Shown here piece after piece: positions 11,057 to 25,268 of a DNA stretch of 64,000 nucleotides (the stretch's first letter is position 1; each line of letters begins with the position of its first letter). The notes under the pieces were generated by a model, which was given only the letters and a program-made list of their open reading frames with translations, ran no database searches and had not been told where the DNA came from. The position numbers and the translations under genes are program-made. Source of the DNA: Delphinus delphis (lineage: Eukaryota > Chordata > Mammalia > Artiodactyla > Delphinidae); contig NW_027192673.1 of NCBI RefSeq assembly GCF_949987515.2, positions 1,669,001-1,733,000 on the forward strand, given 5' to 3'.

Positions 11057-12636
11057 GATTGGAGAGGTTCGGTGAGCAAATGAAGACCCTTTGAAGTCAT
11101 ATTGCATGGTACCCATTCCACGGGTTTCAACTACCCAGGTTTAAGGTATTCTTCCTTCAGCTAAAACATGCATGTGGAACCTACAGTATGATCAACCATG
11201 TGATCAGGAGACCTGTTCAAATATGTCTCAGTTTTCCTCCCCTGGTACTCGGGTGCAACATTCCAGACGCTTTACTAACACTCTCCCCACTTGGAGCGTC
11301 AGTCCCTTTAACCTCCTGTTTGGCCCAGTTTGCAATTTCTGCGGAAGATGAACAGGAATAGCGAGAACCAATGAGAGGCTAGCTGGAGGTGTCTGGACGG
11401 GCAAATTTAACTCTCATTTCCCACCAGGAAGAGGAATTAACCAAACGCTCAGCATGCTGGGCCGGAACCAGATTAGGGCCTGAAGCCATCCTGCGGTGTT
11501 GCGGCCAGGTCACAAGAAAGCGAGTTGAAGAAAGGAGCTCAGGGGCACTGTAATTCACAAACCTGCAGAGTTATAAATGACAGCTATCGTCCAAAAATAG
11601 ACTGAAGTAAGGCTGCCAAGAGGACTTGAAAGCGGGGCAGAATTGCAGGAAACCGATTTCAGGAGGTAGACTGGAATTGCATTGAAAGCATAGGAAAAGA
11701 GGCAGAACGTCCACAATGATGCACTTGGCCAAAAAGGGCGTATGCGTTTTTTCCTGAATATATTCAGGAAAAAACGCATACGCCCTTTGTGGCCAACCAA
11801 GCAAGCTTGCAAAGGAAATCTGCACTACAATGAAGTCTCACTTCCCCCCAGTCAAAAGGGCCATCTGAAAAAAGTGTAAAATCCAGAAAGGCAGGACAGG
11901 CCATGGAGAACTGGGAGCCTTGTTATGCTGATGGGCGGGATGTAAATTGCCAACAACCACTCGGGAGAAGTGTATGGTGTTTCCTGAAACATCTAAAAAA
12001 CAAAGCAACAGAACCTAGGGCACTTCCACTTATGGTCCTATAGCTTAGGGAAATTAAAATCAAAAAGACACAGCCACCCCAAAGTTTGGAACGGCTCTGT
12101 TTACAAGAACCTCGTTTACAGTACAAGTTCAACATCGCAGAAAGTGAAAAATGGATAAAGAAGTTGTGGTATTTACTTACAAAGCAATATCACTCAGCAA
12201 TGAAATCTGTGTCATCAGGCCCTTAGCAGCACAATGAGTGGATTCAGGTATGATGATTCTAACTGAAGTAAGTCACACAGAAAAAGAAACATCATAAGAT
12301 ATCAGTAATACACGGAATGTAAACTTGGCTACACAGGAACTGCATTCCAAAACAGAACAGGGTCTCAAATTTAGAAAACCAACTTATGCTTGCTTAAGGG
12401 GAAAGGTGAGTTGGCGTGCTGCATAAAACCAGAGATTGAAATGAGCACAGATAAAGTTCCTTAAGCCAAATATAGAATAGACAAGAGCTACTCCTTGCTC
12501 AACGAAATGGACTCAACACCCCATATTAAACGCCTAAGAATGTACCTGACTAGTAAGTATCTTAAAACCTATGGATTGCTATGTCTCCAAAAGAGAATCA
12601 AGCGTGTGTACAGGGGCATAAACGCAGCAGTGATAG
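11057..12636 (+). repeat. Satellite monomer 8
   Basis: 1580 bp, a type III variant (CCTACAG, GTGATCAGG), A second half. Palindrome 11725-11796 has one right-arm mismatch at the base equivalent to monomer 7's (CCCTTTGTGG). Tail carries GCATTCCAAAACAG as in monomers 1 and 5. Confidence 0.96.
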
Positions 12637-14214
12637 GATTGGAGAGGTTCGGTGAGCAAATGAAGACCCTTTGAAGTCATATTGCATGGTACCCATTCCA
12701 CGGGTCTCAACTCTCCAGGTTTAAGGTATTCTTCCTTCAGCTAATACATGCATGTGGAACCCAGAGTATGATCAACCATGTGAACGGAAGACGTGTTCAA
12801 ATATATCTCAGTTTTCCTCCCCTGGTACTCGGGTGCAACATTCCACACGCTTTACTAACACTCTCCCGACTTGGAGAGTCAGTCCCTTTAACCTCCTGTT
12901 TGGCCCAGTTTGCAATTTCTGCGGAAGATGAACAGGAATAGTGAGAACCAATGAGAGACTAGCTGGAGGTGTCTGAACGGGCAAATTTAACTCTCATTTC
13001 CCACCAGGAAGAGGAATTAACCAAAGGCTCAGCATGCCATGCCGGAACCAGATTAGGGCCTGAAGCCATCCTGCGGTGTTGCGGCCAGGTCACAAGAAAG
13101 CGAGTTGAAGAAAGGAGCTCAGGGGCACTGTAATTCACAAACCTGCAGAGTTATAAATGACAGCTATCGTCCAAAAATAGACTGAAGTAAGGCTGCCAAG
13201 AGGACTTGAAAGCGGGGCAGAATTGCAGGAAACCGATTTCAGGAGGTAGACTGGAATTGCATTGAAAGCATAGGAAAAGAGGCAGAACGTCCACAATGAT
13301 GCACTTGGCCAAAAAGGGCGTATGCGTTTTTCCCTGAATATATTCAGGAAAAAACGCATACGCCCTTTTTGGCCAACCAAGCAAGCTTGCAAAGGAAATC
13401 TGCACTACAATGAAGTCTCACTTCCCCCCGGTCAAAAGGGCCATCTGAAAAAAGTGTAAAATCCAGAAAGGCAAGAGGCCATGGAGAACTGGGAGCCTTG
13501 TTATGCCGATGGGCGGGAATTAAATTGCCAACAGACACTCGGGAGAAGTGTATGGTGTTTCCTGAAACATCTATAAAACAAAGCAACAGAACCTAGGGCA
13601 CTTCCACTTATGGTCCTATAGCTTAGGGAAATTAAAATCAAAAAGACACAGCCACCCCAAAGTTTGGAACGGCTCTGTTTACAAGAACCTCGTTTACAGT
13701 ACAAGTTCAACATCGCAGAAAGTGAAAAATGGATAAAGAACTTGTGGTATTTACTTACAAAGCAATATCACTCAGCAATGAAATCTGTGTCATCAGGCCC
13801 TTAGCAGCACAATGAGTGGATTCAGGTATGATGATTCTAACTGAAATAAGTCACACAGAAAAAGAAACATCATAAGATATCAGTAATACACGGAATGTAA
13901 ACTTGGCTACACAGGAACTGAATTACAGAACAGAACAGGGTCTCAAATTTAGAAAACCAACTTATTCTTGCTTAAGGGGAAAGGTGAGTTGGGGTGCTGC
14001 ATAAAACCAGAGATTGAAATGAGCACAGATAAAGTTCCTTAAGCCAAATATGGAATAGACAAGAGCTACTCCTTGCTCAACGAAATGGACTCAACACCCC
14101 ATATTAAACGCCTAAGAATGTACCTGACTAGTAAGTATCTTAAAACCTATGGATTGCTATGTCTCCGAAAGAGAATCAAGCATGTGTACAGGGGCATAAA
14201 AGCAGCAGTGATAG
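12637..14214 (+). repeat. Satellite monomer 9
   Basis: 1578 bp (a different 2-bp loss, GGCAAGAGGCC), type I, A second half. Palindrome 13305-13376 has one left-arm mismatch (TTTTTCCCTG). Private ATCTATAAAACAAAG and GGGAATTAAATTG. Confidence 0.96.
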
Positions 14215-15794
14215 GATTGGAGAGGTTCGGTGAGCAAATGAAGACCCTTTGAAGTCATATTGCATGGTACCCATTCCACGGGTTTCAACTACCCAGGTTT
14301 AAGGTATTCTTCCTTCAGCTAAAACATGGATGTGGAACCTAGAGTATGATCAACCATGTGATCGGGAGACGTGTTCAAATATGTCTCAGTTTTCCTCCCC
14401 TGGTACTCGGGTGCAACATTCCAGACGCTTTACTAACACTCTCCCCACTTGGAGAGTCAGCGCCTTTAACCTCCTGTTTGGCCCAGTTTGCAATTTCTCC
14501 GGAAGATGAACAGGAATAGCGAGAACCAATGAGAGGCTAGCTGGAGGTGTCTGGACGGGCAAATTTAACTCTCATTTCCCACCAGGATGAGGAATTAACC
14601 AAAGGCTCAGCATGCCGGGCCGGAACCAGATTAGGGCCTGAAGCCATCCTGCGGTGTTGCGGCCAGGTCACAAGAAAGCGAGTTGAAGAAAGGAGCTCAG
14701 GGGCACTGTAATTCACAAACCTGCAGAGTTATAAATGACAGCTATCGTCCAAAAATAGACTGAAGTAAGGCTGCCAAGAGGACTTGAAACCGGGGCAGAA
14801 TTACAGGAAACCGATTTCAGGAGGTAGACTGGAATTGCATTGAAAGCATAGGAAAAGAGGCAGAACGTCCACAATGATGCACTTGGCCAAAAAGGGCGTA
14901 TGCGTTTTTTCCTGAATATATTCAGGAAAAAACGCATACGCCCTTTTTGGCCAACCAAGCAAGCTTGCAAAGGAAATCTGCACTACAATGAAGTCTCACT
15001 TCCCCCCGGTCAAAAGGGCCATCTGAAAAAAGTGTAAAATCCAGAAAGGCAGGACAGGCCATGGAGAACTGGGAGCCTTGTTATGCTGATGGGCGGGATG
15101 TAAATTGCCAACAACCACTCGGGAGAAGTGTATGGTGTTTCCTGAAACATCTAAAAAACAAAGCAACAGAAGCTAGGGCACTTCCACTTATGGTCCTATA
15201 GCTTAGGGAAATTAAAATCAAAAAGACACAGCCACCCCAAAGTTTGGAACGGCTCTGTTTACAAGAACCTCGTTTGCAGTACAAGTTCAACATCGCAGAA
15301 AGTGAAAAATGGATAAAGAAGTTGTGGTATTTACTTACAAAGCAATATCACTCAGCAATGAAATCTGTGTCATCAGGCCCTTAGCAGCACAATGAGTGGA
15401 TTCAGGTATGATGATTCTAACTGAAGTAAGTCACACAGAAAAAGAAACATCATAAGATATCAGTAATACACGGAATGTAAACTTGGCTACACAGGAACTG
15501 AATTACAGAACAGAACAGGGTCTCAAATTTAGAAAACCAACTTATTCTTGCTTAAGGGGAAAGGTGAGTTGGGGTGCTGCATAAAACCAGAGATTGAAAT
15601 GAGCACAGATAAAGTTCCTTAAGCCAAATATGGAATAGACAAGAGCTACTCCTTGCTCAACGAAATGGACTCAACACCCCATATTAAACGCCTAAGAATG
15701 TACCTGACTAGTAAGTATCTTAAAACCTATGGATTGCTATGTCTCCGAAAGAGAATCAAGCATGTGTACAGGGGCATAAACGCAGCAGTGATAG
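14215..15794 (+). repeat. Satellite monomer 10
   Basis: 1580 bp, type III, A second half. Palindrome 14883-14954 perfect. Private ACATGGATGTGG, which removes the ATGCAT site, TTCTCCGGAAG and GAAACCGGGG. Leads into the first A block. Confidence 0.96.
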
Positions 15795-17374
15795 GATTGG
15801 AGTGGTTCGGTGAGCAAATGAAGACCCTTTGAAGTCATATTGCATGGTACCCATTACACGGGTTTCAACTACCCAGGTTTAAGGTATTCTTCCTTCAGCT
15901 AAAACATGCATGTGGAACCTAGAGTATGATCAACCATGTGATCGGGAGACGTGTTCAAATATGTCTCAGTTTTCCTCCCCTGGTACTCGGGTGCAACATT
16001 CCAGACGCTTTACTAACACTCTCCCCACTTGGAGAGTCAGCGCCTTTAACCTCCTGTTTGGCCCAGTTTGCAATTTCTGCGGAAGATGAACAGGAATAGC
16101 GAGAACCAATGAGAGGCTAGCTGGAGGTGTCTGGACGGGCAAATTTAACTCTCATTTCCCACCAGAATGAGGAATTAACCAAAGGCTCAGCATGCCATAC
16201 CGGAACCAGATTAGGGCCTGAAGCCATCCTGCGGTGTTGCGGCTAGGTCACAAGAAAGCGAGTTGAAGAAAGGAGCTCAGGGGCACTGTAATTCACAAAC
16301 CTGCAGAGTTATAAATGACAGCTATCGTCCAAAAATAGACTGAAGTAAGGCTGCCAAGAGGACTTGAAAGCGGGGCAGAATTGCAGGAAACCGATTTCAG
16401 GAGGTAGACTGGAATTGCATTGAAAGCATAGGAAAAGAGGCAGAACGTCCACAATGATGCACTTGGCCAAAAAGGGCGTATACGTTTTTTCCTGAATATA
16501 TTCAGGAAAAAACGCATACGCCCTCTTTGGCCAACCAAGCAAGCTTGCAAAGGAAATCTGCACTACAATGAAGTCTCACTTCCCCCCGGTCAAAAGGGCC
16601 ATCTGAAAAAAGTGTAAAATCCAGAAAGGCAGGACAGGCCATGGAGAACTGGGAGCCTTGTTATGCTGATCGGCGGGATGTAAATTGCCAACAACCACTC
16701 GGGAGAAGTGTATGGTGTTTCCTGAAACATCTAAAAAACAAAGCAACAGAACCTAGGGCACTTCCACTTATGGTCCTATAGCTTAGGGAAATTAAAATCA
16801 AAAAGACACAGCCACCCCAAAGTTTGGAACGGCTCTGTTTACAAGAACCTCGTTTACAGTACAAGTTCAACATCGCAGAAAGTGAAAAATGGATAAAGAA
16901 GTTGTGGTATTTACTTACAAAGCAATATCACTCAGCAATGAAATCTGTGTCATCAGGCCCTTAGCAGCACAATGACTGGATTCAGGTATGATGATTCTAA
17001 CTGAAATAAGTCACACAGAAAAAGAAACATCATAAGATATCAGTAATACACGGAATGTAAACTTGGATACACAGGAACTGAATTACAGAACAGAACAGGG
17101 TCTCAAATTTAGAAAACCAACTTTGGCTTGCTTAAGGGTAAAGGTGAGTTGGGGTGCTGCATAAAACCAGAGATTGAAATGAGCACAGATAAAGTTCCTT
17201 AAGTCAAATATGGAATAGACAAGAGCTACTCCTTGCTCAACGAAATGGACTCAACACCCCATATTAAACGCCTAAGAATGTACCTGACTAGTAAGTATCT
17301 TAAAACCTATGGATTGCTATGTCTCCGAAAGAGAATCAAGCATGTGTACAGGGGCATAAACGCAGCAGTGATAG
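15795..17374 (+). repeat. Satellite monomer 11 (A block, a1)
   Basis: 1580 bp, type III, A second half. Palindrome 16463-16534 has two mismatches, GTATACG on the left and CCCTCTTTGG on the right, shared with monomers 15 and 22. Starts GGAGTGGTTCGG. Confidence 0.96.
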
Positions 17375-18953
17375 GATTGGAGAGGTTCGGTGAGCAAATG
17401 AAGACCCTTTGAAGTCATATTGCATGGTACCCATTACACGGGTCTCAACTCTCCAGGTTTAAGGTATTCTTCCTTCAGCTAAAACATGCATGTGGAACCC
17501 AAGTATGATCAACCATGTGAACGGGAGACGTGTTCAAATATTTCTCAGTTTTCCTCCCCTGGTACTCGGGTGCAACATTCCAGACGCTTTACTAACACTC
17601 TCCCCACTTGGAGAGTCAGCGCCTTTAACCTCCTGTTTGGCCCAGTTTGCAATTTCTGCGGAAGATGAACAGGAATAGCGAGAACCAATGAGAGGCTAGC
17701 TGGAGGTGTCTGGACGGGCAAATTTAACTCTCATTTCCCACCAGAATGAGGAATTAACCAAAGGCTCAGCATGCCGGGCCGGAACCAGATTAGGGCCTGA
17801 AGCCATCCTGCGGTGTTGCGGCCAGGTCACAAGAAAGCGAGTTGAAGAAAGGGGCTCAGGGGCACTGTAATTCACAAACCTGCAGAGTTATAAATGACAG
17901 CTATCGTCCAAAAATAGACTGAAGTAAGGCTGCCAAGAGGACTTGAAAGCGGGGCAGAATTGCAGGAAACCGATTTCAGGAGGTAGACTGGAATTGCATT
18001 GAAAGCATAGGAAAAGAGGCAAAACGTCCACAATGATGCACTTGGCCAAAAAGGGCGTATGCGTTTTTTCCTGAATATATTCAGGAAAAAACGCATACGC
18101 CCTTTTTGGCCAACCAAGCAAGCTTGCAAAGGAAATCTGCACTACAATGAAGTCTCACTTCCCCCCGGTCAAAAGGGCCATCTGAAAAAAGTGTAAAATC
18201 CAGAAAGGCAGGACAGGCCATGGAGAACTGGGAGCCTTGTTATGCTGATGGGCGGGATGTAAATTGCCAACAGACACTCGGGAGAAGTGTATGGTGTTTC
18301 CTGAAACATCTAAAAAACAAAGCAACAGAGCCTAGGGCACTGCCACTTATGGTCCTATAGCTTAGGGAAATTAAAATCAAAAAGACAAAGCCACCCCAAA
18401 GTTTGGGACGCCTCTGTTTACAAGAACCTCGTTTACAGTACAAGTTCAACATTGCAGAAAGTGAAAAATGGATAAAGAAGTTGTGGTATTTAATTACAAA
18501 GCAATATCACTCAGCAATGAAATCTGTGTCATCAGGCCCTTAGCAGCACAATGAGTGGATTCAGGTATGATGATTCTAACTGAAATAAGTCACACAGAAA
18601 AAGAAACATCATAAGATATCAGTAATACACGGAATGTAAACTTGGCTACACAGGAACTGAATTACAGAACAGAACAGGGTCTCAAATTTAGAAAACCAAC
18701 TTAGGCTTGCTTAAGGGTAAAGGTGAGTTGGGGTGCTGCATAAAACCAGAGATTGAAATGAGCACAGATAAAGTTCCTTAAGTCAAATATGGAATAGACA
18801 AGAGCTACTCCTTGCTCAACGAAATGGACTCAACACCCCATATTAAACGCCTAAGAATGTACCTGACTAGTAAGTATCTTAAAACCTATGGATTGCTATG
18901 TCTCCGAAAGAGAATCAAGCATGTGTACAGGGGCATAAACGCAGCAGTGATAG
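17375..18953 (+). repeat. Satellite monomer 12 (A block, a2)
   Basis: 1579 bp, type II with AATATTTCTCAG, G second half. Palindrome 18042-18113 perfect. Private G at 17853 (GGGGCTCAGG) removes the GAGCTC site present in the other monomers. Confidence 0.96.
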
Positions 18954-20532
18954 GATTGGAGAGGTTCGGTGAGCAAATGAAGACCCTTTGAAGTCATATT
19001 GCATGGTACCCATTACACGGGTCATAACTCTCCAGGTTTAAGGTATTCTTCCTTCAGCTAAAACATGCATGTGGAACCCAAGTATGATCAACCATGTGAA
19101 CGTGAGACGTGTTCAAATATGTCTCAGTTTTCCTCCCCTGGTACTCGGGTGCAACATTCCAGACGCTTTACTAACACTCTCCCCACTTGGAGAGTCAGCG
19201 CCTTTAACCTCCTGTTTGGCCCAGTTTGCAATTTCTGCGGAAGATGAACAGGAATAGCGAGAACCAATGAGAGGCTAGCTGGAGGTGTCTGGACGGGCAA
19301 ATTTAACTCTCATTTCCCACAAGGAAGAGGAAATAACCAAAGGCTCAGCATGCCGGGCCGCAACCAGATTAGGGCCTGAAGCCATCCTGCGGTGTTGCGG
19401 CCAGGTCACAAGAAAGCGAGTTGAAGAAAGGAGCTCAGGGGCACTGTAATTCACAAACCTGCAGAGTTATAAATGACAGCTATCGTCCAAAAATAGACTG
19501 AAGTAAGGCTGCCAAGAGGACTTGAAAGCGGGGCAGAATTGCAGGAAACCGATTTCAGGAGGTAGACTGGAATTGCATTGAAAGCATAGGAAAAGAGGCA
19601 AAACGTCCACAATGATGCACTTGGCCAAAAAGGGCGTATGCGTTTTTTCCTGAATATATTCAGGAAAAAACGCATACGCCCTTTTTGGCCAACCAAGCAA
19701 GCTTGCAAAGGAAATCTGCACTACAATGAAGTCTCACTTCCCCCCGGTCAAAAGGGCCATCTGAAAAAAGTGTAAAATCCAGAAAGGCAGGACAGGCCAT
19801 GGAGAACTGGGAGCCTTGTTATGCTGATGGGCGGGATGTAAATTGCCAACAACCACTCGGGAGAAGTGTATGGTGTTTCCTGAAACATCTAAAAAACAAA
19901 GCAACAGAGCCTAGGGCACTGCCACTTATGGTCCTATAGCTTAGGGAAATTAAAATCAAAAAGACAAAGCCACCCCAAAGTTTGGGACGCCTCTGTTTAC
20001 AAGAACCTCGTTTACAGTACAAGTTCAACATTGCAGAAAGTGAAAAATGGATAAAGAAGTTGTGGTATTTAATTACAAAGCAATATCACTCAGCAATGAA
20101 ATCTATGTCATCAGGCCCTTAGCATCACAATGAGTGGATTCAGGTATGATGATTCTAACTGAAATAAGTCACACAGAAAAAGAAACATCATAAGATATCA
20201 GTAATACACGGAATGTAAACTTGGCTACACAGGAACTGAATTACAGAACAGAACAGGGTCTCAAATTTAGAAAACCAACTTATGCTTGCTTAAGGGTAAA
20301 GGTGTGTTGGGGTGCTGCATAAAACCAGAGATTGAAATGAGCACAGATAAAGTTCCTTAAGCCAAATATGGCATAGACAAGAGCTACTCCTTGCTCAACG
20401 AAATGGACTCAACACCCCATATTAAACGCCTAAGAATGTACCTGACTAGTAAGTATCTTAAAACCTATGGATTGCTATGTCTCCGAAAGAGAATCAAGCA
20501 TGTGTACAGGGGCATAAACGCAGCAGTGATAG
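18954..20532 (+). repeat. Satellite monomer 13 (A block, a3)
   Basis: 1579 bp, type II with GAACGTGAGACG, G second half. Palindrome 19621-19692 perfect. Private GGGTCATAACTC; GCATCACAATG and GGTGTGTTGG are shared with monomers 17 and 24. Confidence 0.96.
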
Positions 20533-22109
20533 GATTGGAGAGGTTCGGTGAGCAAATGAAGACCCTTTGAAGTCATATTGCATGGTACCCATTCCACGGG
20601 TTTCAACTACCCAGGTTTAAGGTATTCTTCCTTCAGCTAAAACATGCATGTGGAACCTAGAGTATGATCAACCATGTGATCGGGAGACGTGTTCAAATAT
20701 GTCTCAGTTTTCCTCCCCTGGTACTCGGGTGCAACATTCCACACGCTTTACTAACACTCTCCCCACTTGGAGAGTCAGCGCCTTTAACCTCCTGTTTGCA
20801 CAGTTTGCAATTTCTGCGGAAGATGAACAGGAATAGCGAGAACCAATGAGAGGCTAGCTGGAGGTGTCTGGACGGGCAAATTTAACTCTCATTTCCCACC
20901 AGGAAGAGGAATTAACCAAAGGCTCAGCATGCCGGGCCAGAACCAGATTGGGGCCTGAAGCCATCCTGCGGTGTTGCGGCCAGGTCACAAGAAAGCGAGT
21001 TGAAGAAAGGAGCTCAGGGGCACTGTAATTCACAAACCTGCAGAGTTATAAATGACAGCTATCGTCCAAAAATAGACTGAAGTAAGGCTGCCAAGAGGAC
21101 TTGAAAGCGGGGCAGAATTGCAGGAAACCGATTTCAGGAGGTAGACTGGAATTGCATTGAAAGCATAGGAAAAGAGGCAGAACGTCCACAATGATGCACT
21201 TGGCCAAAAAGGGCGTATGCATTTTTTCCTGAATATATTCAGGTAAAAACGCATACGCCCTTTTTGGCCAACCAAGCAAGCTTGCAAAGGAAATCTGCAC
21301 TACAATGAAGTCTCACTTCCCCCCGGTCAAAAGGGCCATCTGAAAAAAGTGTAAAATCCAGAAAGGCAACAGGCCATTGAGAACTGGGAGCCTTGTTATG
21401 CTGATGGGCGGGATGTAAATTGCCAACAGACACTTGGGAGAAGTGTATGGTGTTTCCTGAAACATCTAAAAAACAAAGCAACAGAGCCTAGGGCACTGCC
21501 ACTTATGGTCCTATAGCTTAGGGAAATTAAAATCAAAAAGACACAGCCACCCCAAAGTTTGGAACGGCTCTGTTTACAAGAACCTCGTTTACAGTACAAG
21601 TTCAACATCGCAGAAAGTGAAAAATGGATAAAGAAGTTGTGGTATTCACTTACAAAGCAATATCACTCAGCAATGAAATCTATGTCATCAGGCCCTTAGC
21701 AGCACAATGAGTGGATTCAGGTATGATGATTCTAACTGAAATAAGTCACACAGAAAAAGAAACATCATAAGATATCAGTAATATACGGAATGGAAACTTG
21801 GCTACACAGGAACTGAATTACAGAACAGAACAGGGTCTCAAATTTAGAAAACCAACTTATTCTTGCTTAAGGGGAAAGGTGAGTTGGGGTGCTGCATAAA
21901 ACCAGAGATTGAAATGAGCACAGATAAAGTTCCTTAAGCCAAATATGGAATAGACAAGAGCTACTCCTTGCTCAACGAAATGGACTCAACACCCCATATT
22001 AAACGCCTAAGAATGTACCTGACTAGTAAGTATCTTAAAACCTATGGATTGCTATGTCTCCGAAAGAGAATCAAGCATGTGTACAGGGGCATAAACGCAG
22101 CAGTGATAG
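20533..22109 (+). repeat. Satellite monomer 14 (A block, a4)
   Basis: 1577 bp (losses in TTTGCACAG and GGCAACAGG), type III, A second half. Palindrome 21200-21271 has two mismatches (GCATTTTTT left, AGGTAAAAAC right). Tail TATTCTTGC and TTAAGCC differs from monomers 18 and 25. Confidence 0.96.
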
Positions 22110-23689
22110 GATTGGAGTGGTTCGGTGAGCAAATGAAGACCCTTTGAAGTCATATTGCATGGTACCCATTACACGGGTTTCAACTACCCAGGTTTAAGGT
22201 ATTCTTCCTTCAGCTAAAACATGCATGTGGAACCTAGAGTATGATCAACCATGTGATCGGGAGACGTGTTCAAATATGTCTCAGTTTTCCTCCCCTGGTA
22301 CTCGGGTGCAACATTCCAGACGCTTTACTAACACTCTCCCCACTTGGAGAGTCAGCGCCTTTAACCTCCTGTTTGGCCCAGTTTGCAATTTCTGCGGAAG
22401 ATGAACAGGAATAGCGAGAACCAATGAGAGGCTAGCTGGAGGTGTCTGGACGGGCAAATTTAACTCTCATTTCCCACCAGAATGAGGAATTAACCAAAGG
22501 CTCAGCATGCCATACCGGAACCAGATTAGGGCCTGAAGCCATCCTGCGGTGTTGCGGCTAGGTCACAAGAAAGCGAGTTGAAGAAAGGAGCTCAGGGGCA
22601 CTGTAATTCACAAACCTGCAGAGTTATAAATGACAGCTATCGTCCAAAAATAGACTGAAGTAAGGCTGCCAAGAGGACTTGAAAGCGGGGCAGAATTGCA
22701 GGAAACCGATTTCAGGAGGTAGACTGGAATTGCATTGAAAGCATAGGAAAAGAGGCAGAACGTCCACAATGATGCACTTGGCCAAAAAGGGCGTATACGT
22801 TTTTTCCTGAATATATTCAGGAAAAAACGCATACGCCCTCTTTGGCCAACCAAGCAAGCTTGCAAAGGAAATCTGCACTACAATGAAGTCTCACTTCCCC
22901 CCGGTCAAAAGGGCCATCTGAAAAAAGTGTAAAATCCAGAAAGGCAGGACAGGCCATGGAGAACTGGGAGCCTTGTTATGCTGATCGGCGGGATGTAAAT
23001 TGCCAACAACCACTCGGGAGAAGTGTATGGTGTTTCCTGAAACATCTAAAAAACAAAGCAACAGAACCTAGGGCACTTCCACTTATGGTCCTATAGCTTA
23101 GGGAAATTAAAATCAAAAAGACACAGCCACCCCAAAGTTTGGAACGGCTCTGTTTACAAGAACCTCGTTTACAGTACAAGTTCAACATCGCAGAAAGTGA
23201 AAAATGGATAAAGAAGTTGTGGTATTTACTTACAAAGCAATATCACTCAGCAATGAAATCTGTGTCATCAGGCCCTTAGCAGCACAATGACTGGATTCAG
23301 GTATGATGATTCTAACTGAAATAAGTCACACAGAAAAAGAAACATCATAAGATATCAGTAATACACGGAATGTAAACTTGGATACACAGGAACTGAATTA
23401 CAGAACAGAACAGGGTCTCAAATTTAGAAAACCAACTTTGGCTTGCTTAAGGGGAAAGGTGAGTTGGGGTGCTGCATAAAACCAGAGATTGAAATGAGCA
23501 CAGATAAAGTTCCTTAAGTCAAATATGGAATAGACAAGAGCTACTCCTTGCTCAACGAAATGGACTCAACACCCCATATTAAACGCCTAAGAATGTACCT
23601 GACTAGTAAGTATCTTAAAACCTATGGATTGCTATGTCTCCGAAAGAGAATCAAGCATGTGTACAGGGGCATAAACGCAGCAGTGATAG
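22110..23689 (+). repeat. Satellite monomer 15 (A block, a1)
   Basis: 1580 bp, near-identical to monomers 11 and 22. Palindrome 22778-22849 has the same two mismatches. Private AGGGGAAAGG near 23451. Confidence 0.96.
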
Positions 23690-25268
23690 GATTGGAGAGG
23701 TTCGGTGAGCAAATGAAGACCCTTTGAAGTCATATTGCATGGTACCCATTACACGGGTCTCAACTCTCCAGGTTTAAGGTATTCTTCCTTCAGCTAAAAC
23801 ATGCATGTGGAACCCAAGTATGATCAACCATGTGAACGGGAGACGTGTTCAAATATTTCTCAGTTTTCCTCCCCTGGTACTCGGGTGCAACATTCCAGAC
23901 GCTTTACTAACACTCTCCCCACTTGGAGAGTCAGCGCCTTTAACCTCCTGTTTGGCCCAGTTTGCAATTTCTGCGGAAGATGAACAGGAATAGCGAGAAC
24001 CAATGAGAGGCTAGCTGGAGGTGTCTGGACGGGCAAATTTAACTCTCATTTCCCACCAGAATGAGGAATTAACCAAAGGCTCAGCATGCCGGGCCGGAAC
24101 CAGATTAGGGCCTGAAGCCATCCTGCGGTGTTGCGGCCAGGTCACAAGAAAGCGAGTTGAAGAAAGGAGCTCAGGGGCACTGTAATTCACAAACCTGCAG
24201 AGTTATAAATGACAGCTATCGTCCAAAAATAGACTGAAGTAAGGCTGCCAAGAGGACTTGAAAGCGGGGCAGAATTGCAGGAAACCGATTTCAGGAGGTA
24301 GACTGGAATTGCATTGAAAGCATAGGAAAAGAGGCAAAACGTCCACAATGATGCACTTGGCCAAAAAGGGCGTATGCGTTTTTTCCTGAATATATTCAGG
24401 AAAAAACGCATACGCCCTTTTTGGCCAACCAAGCAAGCTTGCAAAGGAAATCTGCACTACAATGAAGTCTCACTTCCCCCCGGTCAAAAGGGCCATCTGA
24501 AAAAAGTGTAAAATCCAGAATGGCAGGACAGGCCATGGAGAACTGGGAGCCTTGTTATGCTGATGGGCGGGATGTAAATTGCCAACAGACACTCGGGAGA
24601 AGTGTATGGTGTTTCCTGAAACATCTAAAAAACAAAGCAACAGAGCCTAGGGCACTGCCACTTATGGTCCTATAGCTTAGGGAAATTAAAATCAAAAAGA
24701 CAAAGCCACCCCAAAGTTTGGGACGCCTCTGTTTACAAGAACCTCGTTTACAGTACAAGTTCAACATTGCAGAAAGTGAAAAATGGATAAAGAAGTTGTG
24801 GTATTTAATTACAAAGCAATATCACTCAGCAATGAAATCTGTGTCATCAGGCCCTTAGCAGCACAATGAGTGGATTCAGGTATGATGATTCTAACTGAAA
24901 TAAGTCACACAGAAAAAGAAACATCATAAGATATCAGTAATACACGGAATGTAAACTTGGCTACACAGGAACTGAATTACAGAACAGAACAGGGTCTCAA
25001 ATTTAGAAAACCAACTTAGGCTTGCTTAAGGGTAAAGGTGAGTTGGGGTGCTGCATAAAACCAGAGATTGAAATGAGCACAGATAAAGTTCCTTAAGTCA
25101 AATATGGAATAGACAAGAGCTACTCCTTGCTCAACGAAATGGACTCAACACCCCATATTAAACGCCTAAGAATGTACCTGACTAGTAAGTATCTTAAAAC
25201 CTATGGATTGCTATGTCTCCGAAAGAGAATCAAGCATGTGTACAGGGGCATAAACGCAGCAGTGATAG
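23690..25268 (+). repeat. Satellite monomer 16 (A block, a2)
   Basis: 1579 bp, near-identical to monomers 12 and 23. Palindrome 24357-24428 perfect. Private T at 24521. Confidence 0.96.

Larger units (their letters stand above)
1..15794 (+). repeat. Monomers 1-10: diverged tract without simple higher-order period
   Basis: Ten monomers of mixed type (I, I, II, II, I, I, I, III-like, I, III). Monomers 1 and 5 are close relatives: both have TTACGTACAATGCAG, GGCCCGTAGCAGCATAATG and GCATTCCAAAACAG in the L1 half. Monomers 3, 4 and 6 share the A-type second half with CAACAACCACTCGGG. Monomers 2 and 6 share AGGGACACTG. No run of consecutive monomers repeats as a block, unlike the tract that follows. 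Confidence 0.8.
15795..22109 (+). repeat. Higher-order repeat block A, copy 1 (monomers 11-14, 6,315 bp)
   Basis: A four-monomer block with lengths 1580, 1579, 1579 and 1577. The order of markers is: a1 with GGAGTGGTTCGG, GCCATACCGG, GATCGGCGGG and AATGACTGG; a2 with AATATTTCTCAG and AATTACAAAG; a3 with GAACGTGAGACG and GCCGCAACC; a4 with TTTGCACAG, ATGCATTTTTT and AGGTAAAAAC. The same order and lengths recur in copies 2 and 3. Copy 1 has private bases, for example G at 17853, which removes a GAGCTC site. Confidence 0.92.
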